This document shows, piece by piece, positions 44,912-56,900 of a DNA stretch of 64,000 nt; the first letter of the stretch is position 1; every line of letters starts with the position of its first letter. Both the position numbers and the translations under genes were made by a program. The stretch comes from Halictus rubicundus. Taxonomy: Eukaryota > Arthropoda > Insecta > Hymenoptera > Halictidae. The stretch spans positions 17,835,943 to 17,899,942 of the forward strand of contig NC_135150.1 of the NCBI RefSeq assembly GCF_050948215.1, in the 5' to 3' direction. The notes beneath the pieces were generated by a model, which had not been told where the DNA came from, made no database searches, and saw nothing but the letters and a program-made list of their open reading frames with translations.

Positions 44912-45272
44912 CGGCGCGCTTGTCCGCAACTCCATCTCCCAGGTACGGCGAGATTGTCCGCAACTCCATCTCCCAGGGACGGCGCGCCTGGCCACGGAAG
45001 GCACAAGAGCCACTATAGTGGCGTTACCGTTCAAACTGATGCTTTCCACGGAAACCACTATAGTGGCGCACAGTGCTTAAGAGATTAATTTAAACCAAAA
45101 TAAAATTCTATATTGTTGTAGTTGATATATATCCTTTGAAGAAAACATAGGCATACAATAAATATAAGCTACCTTTTTGTTTGCTATGAAATTCTGAACG
45201 ATGAAGAATTTCTCATCATTATAATCACAAAATAAATAACAGTGGTTAACCCTCGTATGCTCCACTTTCTGA
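44912..45272. repeat. Family D interspersed repeat
   Basis: Two tandem GTCCGCAACTCCATCTCCCA units, then GCCACTATAGTGGCGTTACC, GATGCTTTCCACGGAAACCA and a second CCACTATAGTGG, then the AT-rich tail ending in CCCTCGTATGCTCCACTTTC. It begins one base after the target duplication of the hAT-like copy 2. Confidence 0.85.
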
Positions 45273-46464
45273 TTTTGATACTGTCCAATTTTGTATTCCC
45301 CTCTGATCTCCTTGTTTAACCCTTACGTCAATACCTAATATTTTCCACGTTCAATAAAATATTACACTGTTTTATTGTGGGAAATTATTAAATATATAAA
45401 TAATATATTAAATATACAATATATTTAATATTAAATATATGTTCATCCGTATTGTAATAAAAATCTAAATGTAAATTCCAATAAAAGAGAAGAAAAAAAT
45501 TCGATAAAATTGTAGGCTTTGAGGTTTTAGAAATGTGAGTCAATCTTTATATAACCAAGAAAGGAATCTGTAACAATTTTGTTATTCGCCAACAAGAGCA
45601 AAAAATGTTTGAAGACAAAAAGTATCCAGGTATTGTCAAGAGGGTTAAAATAAAGGATTACGAGTGAAACATGATTGCGTCTGTGCAATCTTCTGTGCAT
45701 TTTTATAAAGAAGCGTACGAGGGTCAACGTCAAGATTTATTGCACTCTATTGTGTCGCGCTTGTTAGAAATTCTGATCAACCTGTGCTGGTCGAAGGTCC
45801 TTGATTTTCCAATGCACAAACGAACTCAGAAGGTCTGCTATTTTCTGCTAGGCGTTTTATAAATCCTTTTCAGTCGTAGGAGATAAGGTTATACTTAAAC
45901 GTTTTGCGGTGAGATTAAACGGATTGAGTTATCTTGGTTCGGAGTGAAAATGTACATTAACAATTCAGAAGATCTTCTAATTTGAAGGAAGAAGTAAATC
46001 GTCTATGATATTCTTTTTTCGAGATGAGGGAGATATAATATGATAGTGAAATTAAGTATTTCAGGTGAAAAGAAAGGAAGCAAAGCATGGCGATCTCCGC
46101 TCTAATCAAGAGCTCCCGATAAAGATCTACGCGATCGATTGACGAGTCGGACAATAATCTCGCTATCCGATTATGATCGTCTCGTGCGCACTATCGTTCC
46201 ACGCTCGACGAACGTGGGGCAGGTTAAATTTTTATACTATCGCTTTTCCTCGAAGCACAGTATCTCAAAAATATAAAGTTCAGTTTAATATTTAAATATT
46301 TAATACTCAAGCTGTGTCCACACCGAAGCAACATCGAGCAACATTTTGCCTTCCTTTTCTTTTATTCCATGAATAAAATCCAGTTCAGTGTGGACACAGC
46401 TTAACGTTCTCCCAACACAATCTTACGAAGTAAACACCTGCAAAAAGAAAGAAAAACAATTCTT
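45273..46464. other. Gene-free AT-rich spacer
   Basis: No supported exon. A GAGGGTTAA word at about 45648 and TTAACCCTC at about 45246 might be the ends of a decayed TTAA element, but the interior gives no further support. Confidence 0.35.
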
Positions 46465-46698
46465 TCATGCTTCTCCGTCGAAAACATCATTAAATAATCT
46501 GATAAAGAACCAATCCTTTTTCTGTTCCAGCGAGTAAGTCGGAGACTCATACGCTTGCGATTGTGAGGCAGAGTTTTCTTGATCGTTGCCTTCGACGTTT
46601 TTACTTTCGGAAGAGTGTAAACACAAAAATTTCGGAATTTCTTCGCTCACGGCCACGGAAATTGTTACTGAGATCGTGAGTTGCCGAGGATCTACAAA
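46465..46698 (-). CDS. Candidate terminal exon of an unidentified gene
   Basis: On the minus strand a pyrimidine-rich acceptor (TCCTCGCTCCTGTGCTGTTCAG) precedes a 78-codon open segment that begins FVDPRQLTISVTISV and ends FIRLFNDVFDGEA then a stop. The middle is acidic and Ser/Glu-rich (SSESKNVEGNDQENSASQSQ), which looks like a natural disordered tail rather than chance sequence. The open frame extends upstream of the acceptor to a stop near 46744. I do not recognise the protein. The upstream exon was not found; a mariner-like element begins about 70 bp upstream at 46771. Confidence 0.3.
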   Translation of the reverse strand, partial: FVDPRQLTISVTISVAVSEEIPKFLCLHSSESKNVEGNDQENSASQSQAYESPTYSLEQKKDWFFIRLFNDVFDGEA

Positions 46699-46770
46699 CT
46701 GAACAGCACAGGAGCGAGGAGAATATCCTCCGGGAGGTCTCGTCTACTAGATTGTTTATAATAATATCTA

Positions 46771-47808
46771 CAGTGACTCCCACTAATATTCGGACGCTCT
46801 TAAGAACCGTATAACTTTGTCAACATTGGAGTATACTGCTTGAATTTTTTTGAGAAATTAGACCAATTGGTTCGCTACATAACGTGAAAAAAATGTTCGA
46901 TTAAAATTACAATTGGTCGAAATTGCAGAGAAAGTACTAACAGTTGCATTTTCCAACCTTTTTACGCGGGCTTATATCCAAAAATTTAAAAAGTACGTTT
47001 TGTACATCTGTATCAATTATACATATTCTGAATATTTCATCTAAATCGGACAACGTTGCACTGAGCTACAAACGTTTAACGATGAAAACTTAAGAGTGAA
47101 AGTCACCGAATTTTGGCCTTGTCAGGAAATTTCGCCCTTATGTGATCATTTTGAAACATCTGCAGCTCATTGCAACGTTGCCTAAGTTTGATTGAAATTC
47201 TCAGAATATGTATAATTCATAGAAATCTGCAAACCATACTTTCTAAATTTTCAATGTAAGTCCACGTAAAAAGGTTGTCCGCAACTGAACTTCCCAGGTA
47301 CGGCGCGCTCGTCCGCAACTCTGTCTGCCAGGGACGGCGCGCCTGGCCACGGAAGGCACAAAAGCCGCTATAGTGGCGTTACCGTTCAAACTGATGCTTT
47401 CCACGGAAACCACTATAGTGGCGTACAGTGATTAATTTAAACCAAAATAAAATTCTATATTGTTGTAGTTGATACATATCCTTTGGAGAAAACATAGGCA
47501 TACAATAAACATAAACTATCTTTTTGTTTGCTATGAAATTCTGAACGACGAAGAATTTCTAATCATTACAATCACAAAATAAACAGCAGTGCAAGGGGTT
47601 GACCCTCGTATGCTCCACTTTCTTGCAAAATACAACTTTTAGTATTTTCTCTGCAATTTCGACCAGTTGCAATTTTTGTAAAAAATTTGTTTCACTTTAC
47701 GTAGCAAACCAATTGTGCTAACTTCTTAAGAAAATCCAAGTCGTATGGTCCGATGTTAACAAAGTTATACGATTTTTAAAAGCGTTCGAATGTTAGTAGG
47801 GGTCACTG
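46771..47808. mobile_element. Family F TA-flanked element (mariner-like), split by family D
   Basis: Left end CAGTGACTCCCACTAATATT then CGGACGC; right end GCGTTCGAATGTTAGTAGGG then GTCACTG, an inverted match continuing inward for about 90 bp. TA lies on both sides. A family D repeat occupies about 47276-47622. No transposase is recognisable, so it is a non-autonomous derivative. Confidence 0.8.
47276..47622. repeat. Family D repeat nested in family F
   Basis: Starts TCCGCAACTGAACTTCCCAG, contains CCGCTATAGTGGCG (one base off the palindrome of other copies) and CCACTATAGTGGCGTACAGTG, and ends CCCTCGTATGCTCCACTTTC. Family F sequence resumes as CAAAATACAACTTTT, so family D inserted into family F. 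Confidence 0.8.
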
Positions 47809-48010
47809 TATATTCGTACAGGTAACTCGGGATCTCTACGCGGTACCAGCGTACGCCTAATGACCCGCGAGAGGTGCGGAACAAGTTCGAATTCCGTGGT
47901 TCGCGCGGCTCGAACGCGAGGTCCGCGAACTCGCGCGACGACCGGCAGAGATTCGCGACTCGGATCAGCTGGGGGCCCGATGGGAAACCGGTCGTTACGA
48001 ATTTACTTAC

Positions 48011-48393
48011 ATTCGAGAGCCCATTCTGGACCCCATGATGCCGCCGTGCAGAAAACTGTTTTTCTCTCGGTGCGGGGTGAGTGGTAGCGAGTTGCGGCGA
48101 GTCGAGGCGAGTCGAGACTGATGGGACCCGTTAAAGCGGAAAAATGGTTCCCCTCCGTGGATGCCGTCGAAGCCGGGTGTCGACGACTCGGCTCTCCTCT
48201 CCGGGCCACTCTCCTTTGTCCTATATTCACAGCTCCGCGGAGAGCTTCGGGGACACTCGAAAGTTTGTCGGTGCTTAGTCACACGAACTGCACAAGTTTC
48301 TGCTCCCGCGCTAAGTAGGAGGAGGACTGATGTGCAACCGGGCGGCGAACGACGAAAAGCTGGGGGAGAGACGAGGCCGTCGCCGTCGGCCAA
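48011..48393 (-). CDS. Candidate first coding exon with a strong donor
   Basis: A minus-strand open segment ends ...GGIMGSRMGSR plus two bases and a perfect donor, GTAAGTAAAT, at 48010. The two left-over bases (AT) fit the C that opens the candidate exon at 31366, giving Ile followed by VVLAYVYL; the chain would then continue into the transporter exon at 25351. If the Met at MGSRMGSR is the start, the rest of the segment is 5' untranslated; the frame is open to 48393. The region 47860-48860 is GC-rich and could be a promoter region. The link across 17 kb is only inferred from splice phase. Confidence 0.3.
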
Positions 48394-49211
48394 CGCGACG
48401 TATCCGCCGCGGATTTTTCTCAGCTCTCCACCTTATCTGGATTATCATTAAAGTTCGGCCCGACGACTGGCCGTCGCGGCGAGCCCCAACACCAACCTCG
48501 ATTGCCGATTTTTCGTTTTCGCCAATCCCCGCTTACTCCGGCCATCTCCTACCTCTTCCTCTTCGTCCTCTTCTGCGAGGACGTCATAGCTGACGTCCCT
48601 CTTCCTCTTGCTCGCTATCTTTCCCTCTTTCTACCACTCTCTTTCTCTCCCCCCCCCCCTCTCTCTCGCTCTTCCTTCCCTCACCGCCTCCTTGAAAATC
48701 GGCACAGATAACGACCGCCGATTTGGTACACGCGGTCCCGCCACCGAGCTGATAAACAGCCCGGCACGACCACGATCAGAACTGATTAATCACTCTTTTC
48801 GACACCGCGAACTACACCCACGATCCAGCCAGCCCGATAACCATGACGGACTGCAATCCTAACGATCCACCGACCGAGCATCCTTTACCATGCTTGCCTA
48901 CGAGCACTCTATTAACGGCTGATACGCGGCCCGATCGGATACGATACCGGCATTCTCCGTCTGATAACGGACATATCGGTAGCTCGTGTTAAATAATAGG
49001 AAGAACAACGCTAAACGATTTCACGATTAACGGCAGATTCGTTAACGCGTTCGATACCGATCTGACGGAATCCCTAATCGATTCTTCTGGCGATCCATCG
49101 CGCGTTCGTTGATCATCCTGCGTCGGCTGCCGAGACGTTCGTTGGCAAACAGATTACGAATTTAATACATTTGCGACGAAAATTAACCCTTTCCGAACGA
49201 ATACCGCTCTA
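48394..49211. other. GC-rich, then AT-rich spacer
   Basis: Pyrimidine-rich low-complexity tract at about 48600-48690 (CTCTCCCCCCCCCCCTCTCT). Possible promoter-proximal DNA for the minus-strand candidate exon, without a motif I can name. Confidence 0.35.
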
Positions 49212-49643
49212 TGATGGTAAAAGAATTGTTATTCTCAAATAACACCAAATAAATTTTCCTCGTTTTAGCTCTTCGGTATATAATCTTGTTTTATAAAAAG
49301 AAAATGAGTGTACTCAAATTATCAGAAAATATAATAAGGAGAGGTCTGCAAAGAGGTAACAAGTAAAACAGCGAAAATTAATCTGTCGTATAATATGTTA
49401 GATATTTGTGGTATTTTGTAGATAGTACTTCTGTGATGGTAAAAGAATTGTTATTCTCAAATAACACCAAATAAATTTTCCTCGTTTTAGCTCTTCGGTA
49501 TATAATCTTGTTTTATAAAAAGAAATGAGTATGCTCAAATGATCAGAAAATATAATAAGGAGAGGTCTGCGAAGAGATAATAAGTGAAACATGGAAAATA
49601 AATCTGTCTAATGAAACGCTAGATATTTGTAGTATTTTGTAGA
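49212..49643. repeat. Tandem duplication, 222-bp unit, two copies
   Basis: TGATGGTAAAAGAATTGTTA begins both units, at 49212 and 49434, and the two run nearly identical to about GATATTTGTGGTATTTTGTAG. The few differences suggest a recent segmental duplication. Confidence 0.9.
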
Positions 49644-49708
49644 GGATGCATCAAAAAGAGTCCCAAATGGTTATCAAGTTTGCAACATTTTAACTTTCCA
49701 TGAGGGAC

Positions 49709-49903
49709 TAGGGTAAAGGACCCAATTACCGTGCCTATATTAATTATACTTGTTTTAAAGCATAATGAATATTAAATGAGAGATATTAAATTCTTTTCAT
49801 TAAAATCAGTTAATATATATGTTATATATTTCTTTTTTAATATTCATTATGCTTTAAAAATAAGTAAATTAACATAATCACAGGAATTAGGTCCCTTACC
49901 CTA
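49709..49903. mobile_element. Family H MITE, uninterrupted copy
   Basis: Left end TAGGGTAAAGGACCCAATTA; right end TTAGGTCCCTTACCCTA. The element is largely palindromic (AAAGCATAATGAATATTAAA against TTTAATATTCATTATGCTTT). It is the empty form of the element at 29951-30543. Confidence 0.82.
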
Positions 49904-50585
49904 TTTCGGAAAGTTTTAATTGTAGATGATTGCCTCCGCACAAAACTGACTTATCAGTACCGACAAGATTATAGACATAGGCGACACGATTTACTAATCG
50001 AATCATCTTATCATCCAATCAATTGTCAAAAATTTTTCTAATCCGATCACGATTGATTTATAATTGCTCATATCAGGAATCTGTTGCAATTGTTTATTAA
50101 AATTACATACAGAATCCCTCATTTGCAAGGAAGTTTTACAAGGAAGATAACCACTAATAAACTTTTTATTAGTGAACAAACTTGTATCTAACACCGTGTG
50201 CTTTTAAAAAATCGCGGTTTTTATTTTAGTTCCTTAACGAGTCGCTGTAGGGCGCTTGTTCAAAGGAAAAGAAACGCTGATTGTTTCTTATCTACAATGG
50301 TACAGCTCTCATGGTTCATGGCATGAATAATGGTTCATTGTGTCGCGCGTCAACGGTGTTGATTAATTTTTTCGAAGTACGATTACGTCGCGACTATTTC
50401 GTTCGATTTTAAATGAAAATAATGACCGTATAGTGTCGTTGTTCGATCCCGTGAAAAATATTCGATCCACGATGCCTTGACGAAGAGTGCATCACCGACA
50501 GATCAAACTGCATCTATTTCATAAACAAGTTGTCTTCCTTTTGACAGGGCTTCCCTAAACAAAAATATCGAGGAAACGTACCAGA
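49904..50585. other. Upstream region of ZC4H2
   Basis: AT-rich, no recognisable element. Presumably includes the promoter and 5' untranslated sequence of the gene that starts at 50586. Confidence 0.4.
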
Positions 50586-52807
50586 ATGTCCGCCACGGAA
50601 ACTACTGTGATTTTCGCAAAGCTGGAAGCACTGAAGGACATCAAGTAAACATTTAACCCTTATTCAAAAAGTTTGTAGAGTTAACCCTAACGCGATGTAA
50701 GAAAATTACGAATTGCATAGAGCACAGTACATAACTTTTTTATGTTTCAAATAATTCCTATCTGTGATAAAGATGCAGAAAACACACGTTAAGACTCTGC
50801 AATAGTCCAGCAGAATTTGTTGTATCGTAAATGTAAAACATCGTAAAATAATTGTAGATGTGAAACTTTTTTTTAACTTTTTTGACCAATTCAATTTTGT
50901 AGCCTTGAACTAGACACCCAAGAATATTTCAGAAAATTTTTATAGTGTTTTTAGAAAAATTTGATAACTCAAGAAACAATGTCTCTTTGCAGAGTTAATA
51001 ATTACATCCTGAGGGGAATTCCATACCTGTATCGTACATTTATAAGTGTATCTCTATGCTACCTGATCGTTAAGAAGGAAATATCTAATAATTGCCTGTA
51101 ATTTGTGTTTGTCTAGGTCGAAGACCCTCCAACTGGAAAAAATGAAACAAAGGATCCTACAGGAAGTGGAACAAACTGAGCAAGAAGAGAAATGCTTATT
51201 AGAATACAAACAGGAAATGGACCTCCTTATGCAAGAGAAAATGGCACATGTAGAGGAATTACGGCAAATACATGCTGACATTAATGCGGTATGATTAGAT
51301 ATAGGTCTATCGATGTACTTGAAGAAATAAAAGGTATAATTGTTTATATAACTATTCCAGATGGAGGCTGTCATTAAACAGGCAGAGGAAGCCAGGAACA
51401 AAGCCAGGGAGACTGCAAAATTGATTCATAATAATGATTATCAGCCCTTAAAACATGACATCGACCGTATGCGCAGAGAATTCCTGGGACTGGAAAGGTT
51501 ACCAGAACTGTATGAAACAGAATCTGATCTTATTTCGCCAGAGTAAGTATATTAATCTCCTAAATGTTACTTAAGGGGGGAGCTTGGTTTAAAATATTAA
51601 AAATGAGATGATTTTTGTCTTGAGAAACTATGACGCTTTTCTTTTTTAAACTTTTAGGATAATTCATTTCATACTCGAGGAATATGTACTAATTTTCTCA
51701 TTGGAAAATATCTAATAATCGACTTTTCAACCATTTTCAAGCTTTTTTGATTTCAGAATTCCAACATTTCATCTGAACTAGAAAATTTTCGTTGCTTATA
51801 GCCTTTTCCATTTTGTCCGCATTAAATTGAATGTATTTATTCGCACCAAGCTTGAACATTTAGCAATTTGTTAAATACTAAGGCAGTAGTAATGTAGGAA
51901 TTGTTTTGAATTATAGTATAGTAGTTTTTAGTATAGTAGTCGAATGCAATGGGTTAAACTTAGTGACCAGGCTTCCCCCTTAAGGGGGTATGCAACCTTG
52001 AAAGTCTAAATGAAATGAATTTCTTTTCAAGAATAATATTATCTAAAGTTAGACATTTATGGTGTAGATGGTTTGTTCGCAGTTACTTTGACCGTCCTAT
52101 GCAAAAGGCTGAATGGAGAGTGGAAGTGCGGGGTGAAGATCTGTTACCTCCACTCACTTTACACCATCCTGGTCATCCAGGTGGTTCCACACCTTTCCTT
52201 GCCCCTCAACCCCTTCAAGGTCCAAGTAAACCAGAACCAAGACCATTACCCCCAGCACCAGGTCCACCTGCTGCAACATTCAGGTACCTCTGGTATATCT
52301 CAATTTTATATTATATTTTTATCTAACAACGCATGCACATACTAATTCCTACTTTACAGTAATACACGAATCACTTCTGTCAATTGCAACAGTTCTTATT
52401 AGACTATGGATTTTACACATGAGTAATTGCAATTTTTCAAAGAATTCAAGAACATCGACGTATTACATATTTCTGACCTACTGACCTTTTGAGTATTAAA
52501 GAAAAAAAGAAATTCATAAGTGACTCCTGTTCTTACAATAGATATAGACAATTTTTATTTTGCATAAAAATCTGCAGTCTAGTTCTTATCAATTGGGAAC
52601 AACGATACATAACAGAAATACATAAATGCAGTACAGCGTACTCCTTCTTCCTCTATATTTCCTCTTTTTGTTTCCAGGCAACAGCCACCGCCAATGAAAT
52701 CGTGTTTGTCGTGCCATCAACAAATTCATAGAAACGCCCCGATTTGTCCCCTTTGTAAAGCTAAATCTCGATCGCGCAATCCTAAAAAACCAAAGAAGAA
52801 AGACTAA
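50586..52807 (+). CDS. ZC4H2: Zinc finger C4H2 domain-containing protein
   Basis: Five exons, 50586-50644, 51117-51288, 51361-51542, 52083-52283 and 52678-52807, all GT-AG with matching phases; 744 nt, 247 residues against about 224 in human. Residues about 20-130 form a long coiled coil with the near-invariant family stretch KCLLEYKQEMDLLMQEKMAH and VEELRQIHADIN. After it come YFDRPMQKAEW and a Pro-rich segment (PLQGPSKPEPRPLPPAPGPP). The C-terminus has the defining C4H2 finger, CLSCHQQIH...CPLC, then a basic tail KSRSRNPKKPKKK, the likely nuclear localisation signal. In vertebrates the protein is nuclear and needed for motor and interneuron development, acting with RNF220 and on BMP signalling. 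Convergent with the MFSD8 gene. The start gives MSATETTVIFAKLEALKDIK, aligning with the human N-terminus. Confidence 0.96.
52400..52581. mobile_element. hAT-like MITE, family I, copy 3, in a ZC4H2 intron
   Basis: Ends TAGACTATGGATTTTACACA and AAAAATCTGCAGTCTA, with a perfect 8-bp direct repeat, GTTCTTAT, on each side (52392-52399 and 52582-52589). It makes up about half of the last ZC4H2 intron and ends about 95 bp upstream of the acceptor. Confidence 0.85.
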
Positions 52808-53081
52808 CTGTAAAGTGTAAGTGTTATTTAAGTAAGGTGTCAGCATTCGTGTCGTTTAGTTTTAAGGGTATACGTTAACAGTCCTTTCCGTTCGTAATTT
52901 TTAACAATTCCGCAATCTCATGTTTGTGCAGAAGCATGCAGTGACACAGATGTATGCATTTACAACTTCGTTTTGTAGCTCTTTCCATGAAACTTTATTC
53001 GCATCTTTTTTTACAATATTTATATAAGCAGTGTAGACAAATACAAGTGATAAACGATTGAAACTTCCAATAATAGATATT

Positions 53082-53087
53082 AATAAA
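53082..53087 (+). terminator. Probable ZC4H2 poly(A) signal
   Basis: AATAAA about 275 bp after the ZC4H2 stop, followed by a T-rich stretch (TTTTTTTAATATGTGC). Confidence 0.5.
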
Positions 53088-53667
53088 CTGAGTATGTTTT
53101 GCGAGCTTTTTTTAATATGTGCTTAAAAATTCGTATGACTGGAAATAATCAAAATATAACACTCCTGCTCTTTTATATATTCTTTCCCTTCGACATTGTC
53201 AAATTTTCAATCTTTCAATTTTGGCAAGAGGGTATGCATAGATTGTGTTAAGAACAAAATTATTCTATTAAGTAAAATTCATTGCAATTGTTTGCTAGCA
53301 TGGCTGAAGAATAACTCTGTAGAATCTCATTCCATTTTGCTAAGTACATTCGAACACGAATGTTTAATGGAAGTAATTTGAAACTATTGAATTTATGCAA
53401 GCTCTTACTTTTAAATTTGATACTAATAAATTCGTGTAAATATCAGTCTTTACTGTTACAAGTATTTTTCTAGACTTTAAGACTATGCGAAACAAGAATA
53501 ATTATCTATATAAAATTCATAACATACGTAGTCCTTTTAATATGTTCAAACAGTTAAAAATCTTTTGTACTTATATCAATTTCATACCGTTAATACCTTT
53601 AAAACGCGACAATCACATTTCTTTTCCCCATTTTCTTTTCTCCCCATACACCTCCATTAATTTTACA

Positions 53668-53673
53668 TTTATT
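53668..53673 (-). terminator. Probable MFSD8 poly(A) signal
   Basis: AATAAA on the minus strand about 260 bp after the MFSD8 stop. It leaves about 580 bp between the two convergent poly(A) signals. Confidence 0.35.
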
Positions 53674-53799
53674 TGTTAATCGTTTTTTTACATATTCATC
53701 ATTGTGAAATATGTATGAAAAACTTGTAAATATTCATAAAAAATATCGTACTTCGTAGTATCAGTATTTTTCATCAATTGCATTCACGCATAAATCTCT

Positions 53800-53895
53800 A
53801 TACAGTATATATATAAAATATATATATAATCATATATATGATATATATATGTATTATAAATATATATTTATATTATTTTATATATATATAAAAGA
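53800..53895. repeat. TA-rich microsatellite in the MFSD8 3' region
   Basis: Alternating TATATA blocks with interruptions, able to fold back on themselves. Ends about 40 bp from the MFSD8 stop, so it is probably transcribed in the 3' untranslated region. Confidence 0.85.
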
Positions 53896-53931
53896 AGATA
53901 AAATTACACAAAACGAAAAATATAACTAATG

Positions 53932-56900
53932 CTACACCTTATCACATTCCGCGTTTATATTATTTCTTTCAATATCGTTCGTTGCTTGAGTGTCGTTAGA
54001 TTTAAGATGTACCAATGGAATTTCTGCATCAGGTTTCGTGTCATCTTTTGAAGTAAGTTTAGGAGGTACTAATCGCTTGTCCACGATTTGTAACCACAAC
54101 ATAGATAATATTAGCATTAGACCAGTGATACCAAAAGCATGGTACGTTCCATAACGTGTGTATATCACGCTAATAAATACTGGACCTAAAACACGAGATG
54201 CGCATCCCGCACCTGTCATAAAACCCATCCAAACACCTTGTGGTCGTGGTCCTAATACTTTACTGAAGATCGTTTGTATTAAGGTAACCCCCAACGGGTA
54301 GCCTATAGTGGTGAAAGCATAGCCGATAAAGAATTGTGTGACCGTGAGTTGAGGTGTGTAAAGACACCACTTTTGACTACTAGGGCACCCTAAGACTTCT
54401 GTTGCATCGATATCTGTTGTACCATTATTGAATGCTGTAACATTAATAAAAATTCATGGAAAATTATTTTATATTAGAACTTGAATATTTAATTTCGCAC
54501 TTACGAGGTTCGTACGCGATTGGCGGAGGATCCGGTCCCCACGGAATGTACAAAATCCTCCCAATTATCATAAAGAAAAATCCACCCCACAGCATCACCT
54601 TGCGTTCATTGAATCTAATTACGTTGAAATAATAGATGAGACATGTCGCTTACAAAGTTCAGTTTCTATAAAATATCCATACCTTTTACACAGTGGTTCA
54701 ATCATAACAAATGTAATGCAAGATACAATAGCACCAACGCTCATTAATAGACCCATATAATGCAAAGACTGTTTCTTTGACCAACCAAATTGATCCATAG
54801 TCAAGGAAGTACCCAGACTAATAAGAAGGTAGACAAATGTTGAACAAAAAGATAAAGAAAGCGAAAAATTTAAATCAAAAAGATCAAAAAGATTATACTA
54901 ACGTTTCGAGAAGGACGAAATTAAATACCAAGACAAAGAATGCACAAATCAATGTCCAATTCGCTAGGTAATCATGTTTTACAGACTTCAATGCTTCCTC
55001 TTCTGCGGTTTTTGCAACAACCATTCGGTTAGTTCATTAGAATCTATTTCTACTTACAGTACACTACTTAATTAAAGTAATTTTTACCCGTCGCTTTTCC
55101 TTGAGATTTCATAGCTTCTCGTAGGGCAATCCTATGCTCCTTAAAATTCCATGGAAGAAACAATGAAAAATTAAGAATTCCCATTATCACATTTATCCAA
55201 CCAGTCATAGTATACATATTAAAAGGCATATTTATAAAATAGAAACCATGTTCGCCGAGAGGTGTGACTGCGGCTTGCAATCCGGGACCTACCACAAATC
55301 CCAGTACCTAGTAAATTAGGATATTATACGATCAATCGCATAGAACTATGTACAAACAAAATAGTAGTAAGTTACATTACCTGTGCAAGAGATACCATAG
55401 AAACCGCATGTGTTCTTTCTACAAATTTCGTAGCTGCAGAAAGGTAAGACCTTGCTGCTGCAATATTGGCTACAAATAAAATAATGATATATGTAGTTGT
55501 AATATATAAAATGTACGGTTTTTAGCGCTATATTTAAAGGAACATTTAAATATTGAATTTTTTCCAATTGGTTGCAAAACCTCCGAATGTTTATAAAAAT
55601 GAGAACAAAAAAGATTTTATACTAAAGAAGTTAAAGCTATTACTAAAAATTGTACAATATCATATGTTATGACCTACGTTATTGAAAAGATAGAAATTAC
55701 ACTAGGGAACATCGATCGACATATTGTTTTTCACTATAGTTTGGCAGTCTCACATTTTGTTCAATGTCTTAATGTAGCATTCTTAAAATAGAGCTCCTCA
55801 CTTAATTTCACAATACCTACGATAGTGTTCCCTAGTATAAATCGAGTTACACCTTAATTCTAGTCTTCGTATGTCAATTTCTACATATTAATATGCATGA
55901 GCATCCGCAGTCTAAGTATAAAAGTACAAGGTGCACATAAATTATAATACCAGAAATGAATAGAATACTAACCAGAACTAACTCCGACCAAGAATCTAGC
56001 AGCTATCATGTACATTTTCCTATCGCCTGGCAAGATTTCAAGGACACTATACAACCCTGATGCAAATGTAAAAAGGGCTAGCGTTGATAGAAGGGGTAAT
56101 CTTATAGAGCCCCTTTTATCTCCCCACCATCCTACTAAGGGGGAAAATAACATTTGCGCCAAAGGATTTGCTGCAACAACATATCCCATAAATTCTTTGC
56201 CTGCATTCTTGTCCAACTGCAACGCAAATACATCATTACATGTCATAATATGTGGATGAAGGTCGATATGGCTGCGGTCTTGGATCATCACGATATTCTG
56301 TGTAACACAGTCATGCGTTGCCTAACGACGATTCGTTTAACGATGGATCGCATTTTATAATATAATTAGACAATTGTAAGTTCATTATCGTAATCCTGTT
56401 GCTAAGCGACGCATAATTGTATTCTGTGTAGTATTAAATCAGCACAAAATTTTGTGCCCGGTTTCGTATTAAAATACAACAAAGAATCAGGCACGAACTT
56501 TTGCACTGACCTAATAGTTATTCGTCCATAACCATGGTCCATAAAGTTCAATAGCCGGTGACTCAGTATCTGTATACAGGGTGTCCCGTTTAAAACTCTT
56601 GAGCTTGATCATTCTTAATCTTCCTTGAGAACAAGTGACAATTTTTTTTTATGGATTGTAACACCACTATAGGGTATAGGGTGTCCCGTTTACAATCTAT
56701 AAAAACTAAGTCCATAAAACTACAAACTACAATCCATTAAACTACTGTGTCATTGTCATTGCTGTGTCATTGCTGTGAAGACAGCTGTGTTAGTAATATC
56801 TAGGTAGGCATCATTAAATGTATTGGTAACATTTGTATACACTGATCTCAATGTGTAGTACTAAAAGTTTTTCATTAATATCCATGGAGACCAATAAATT

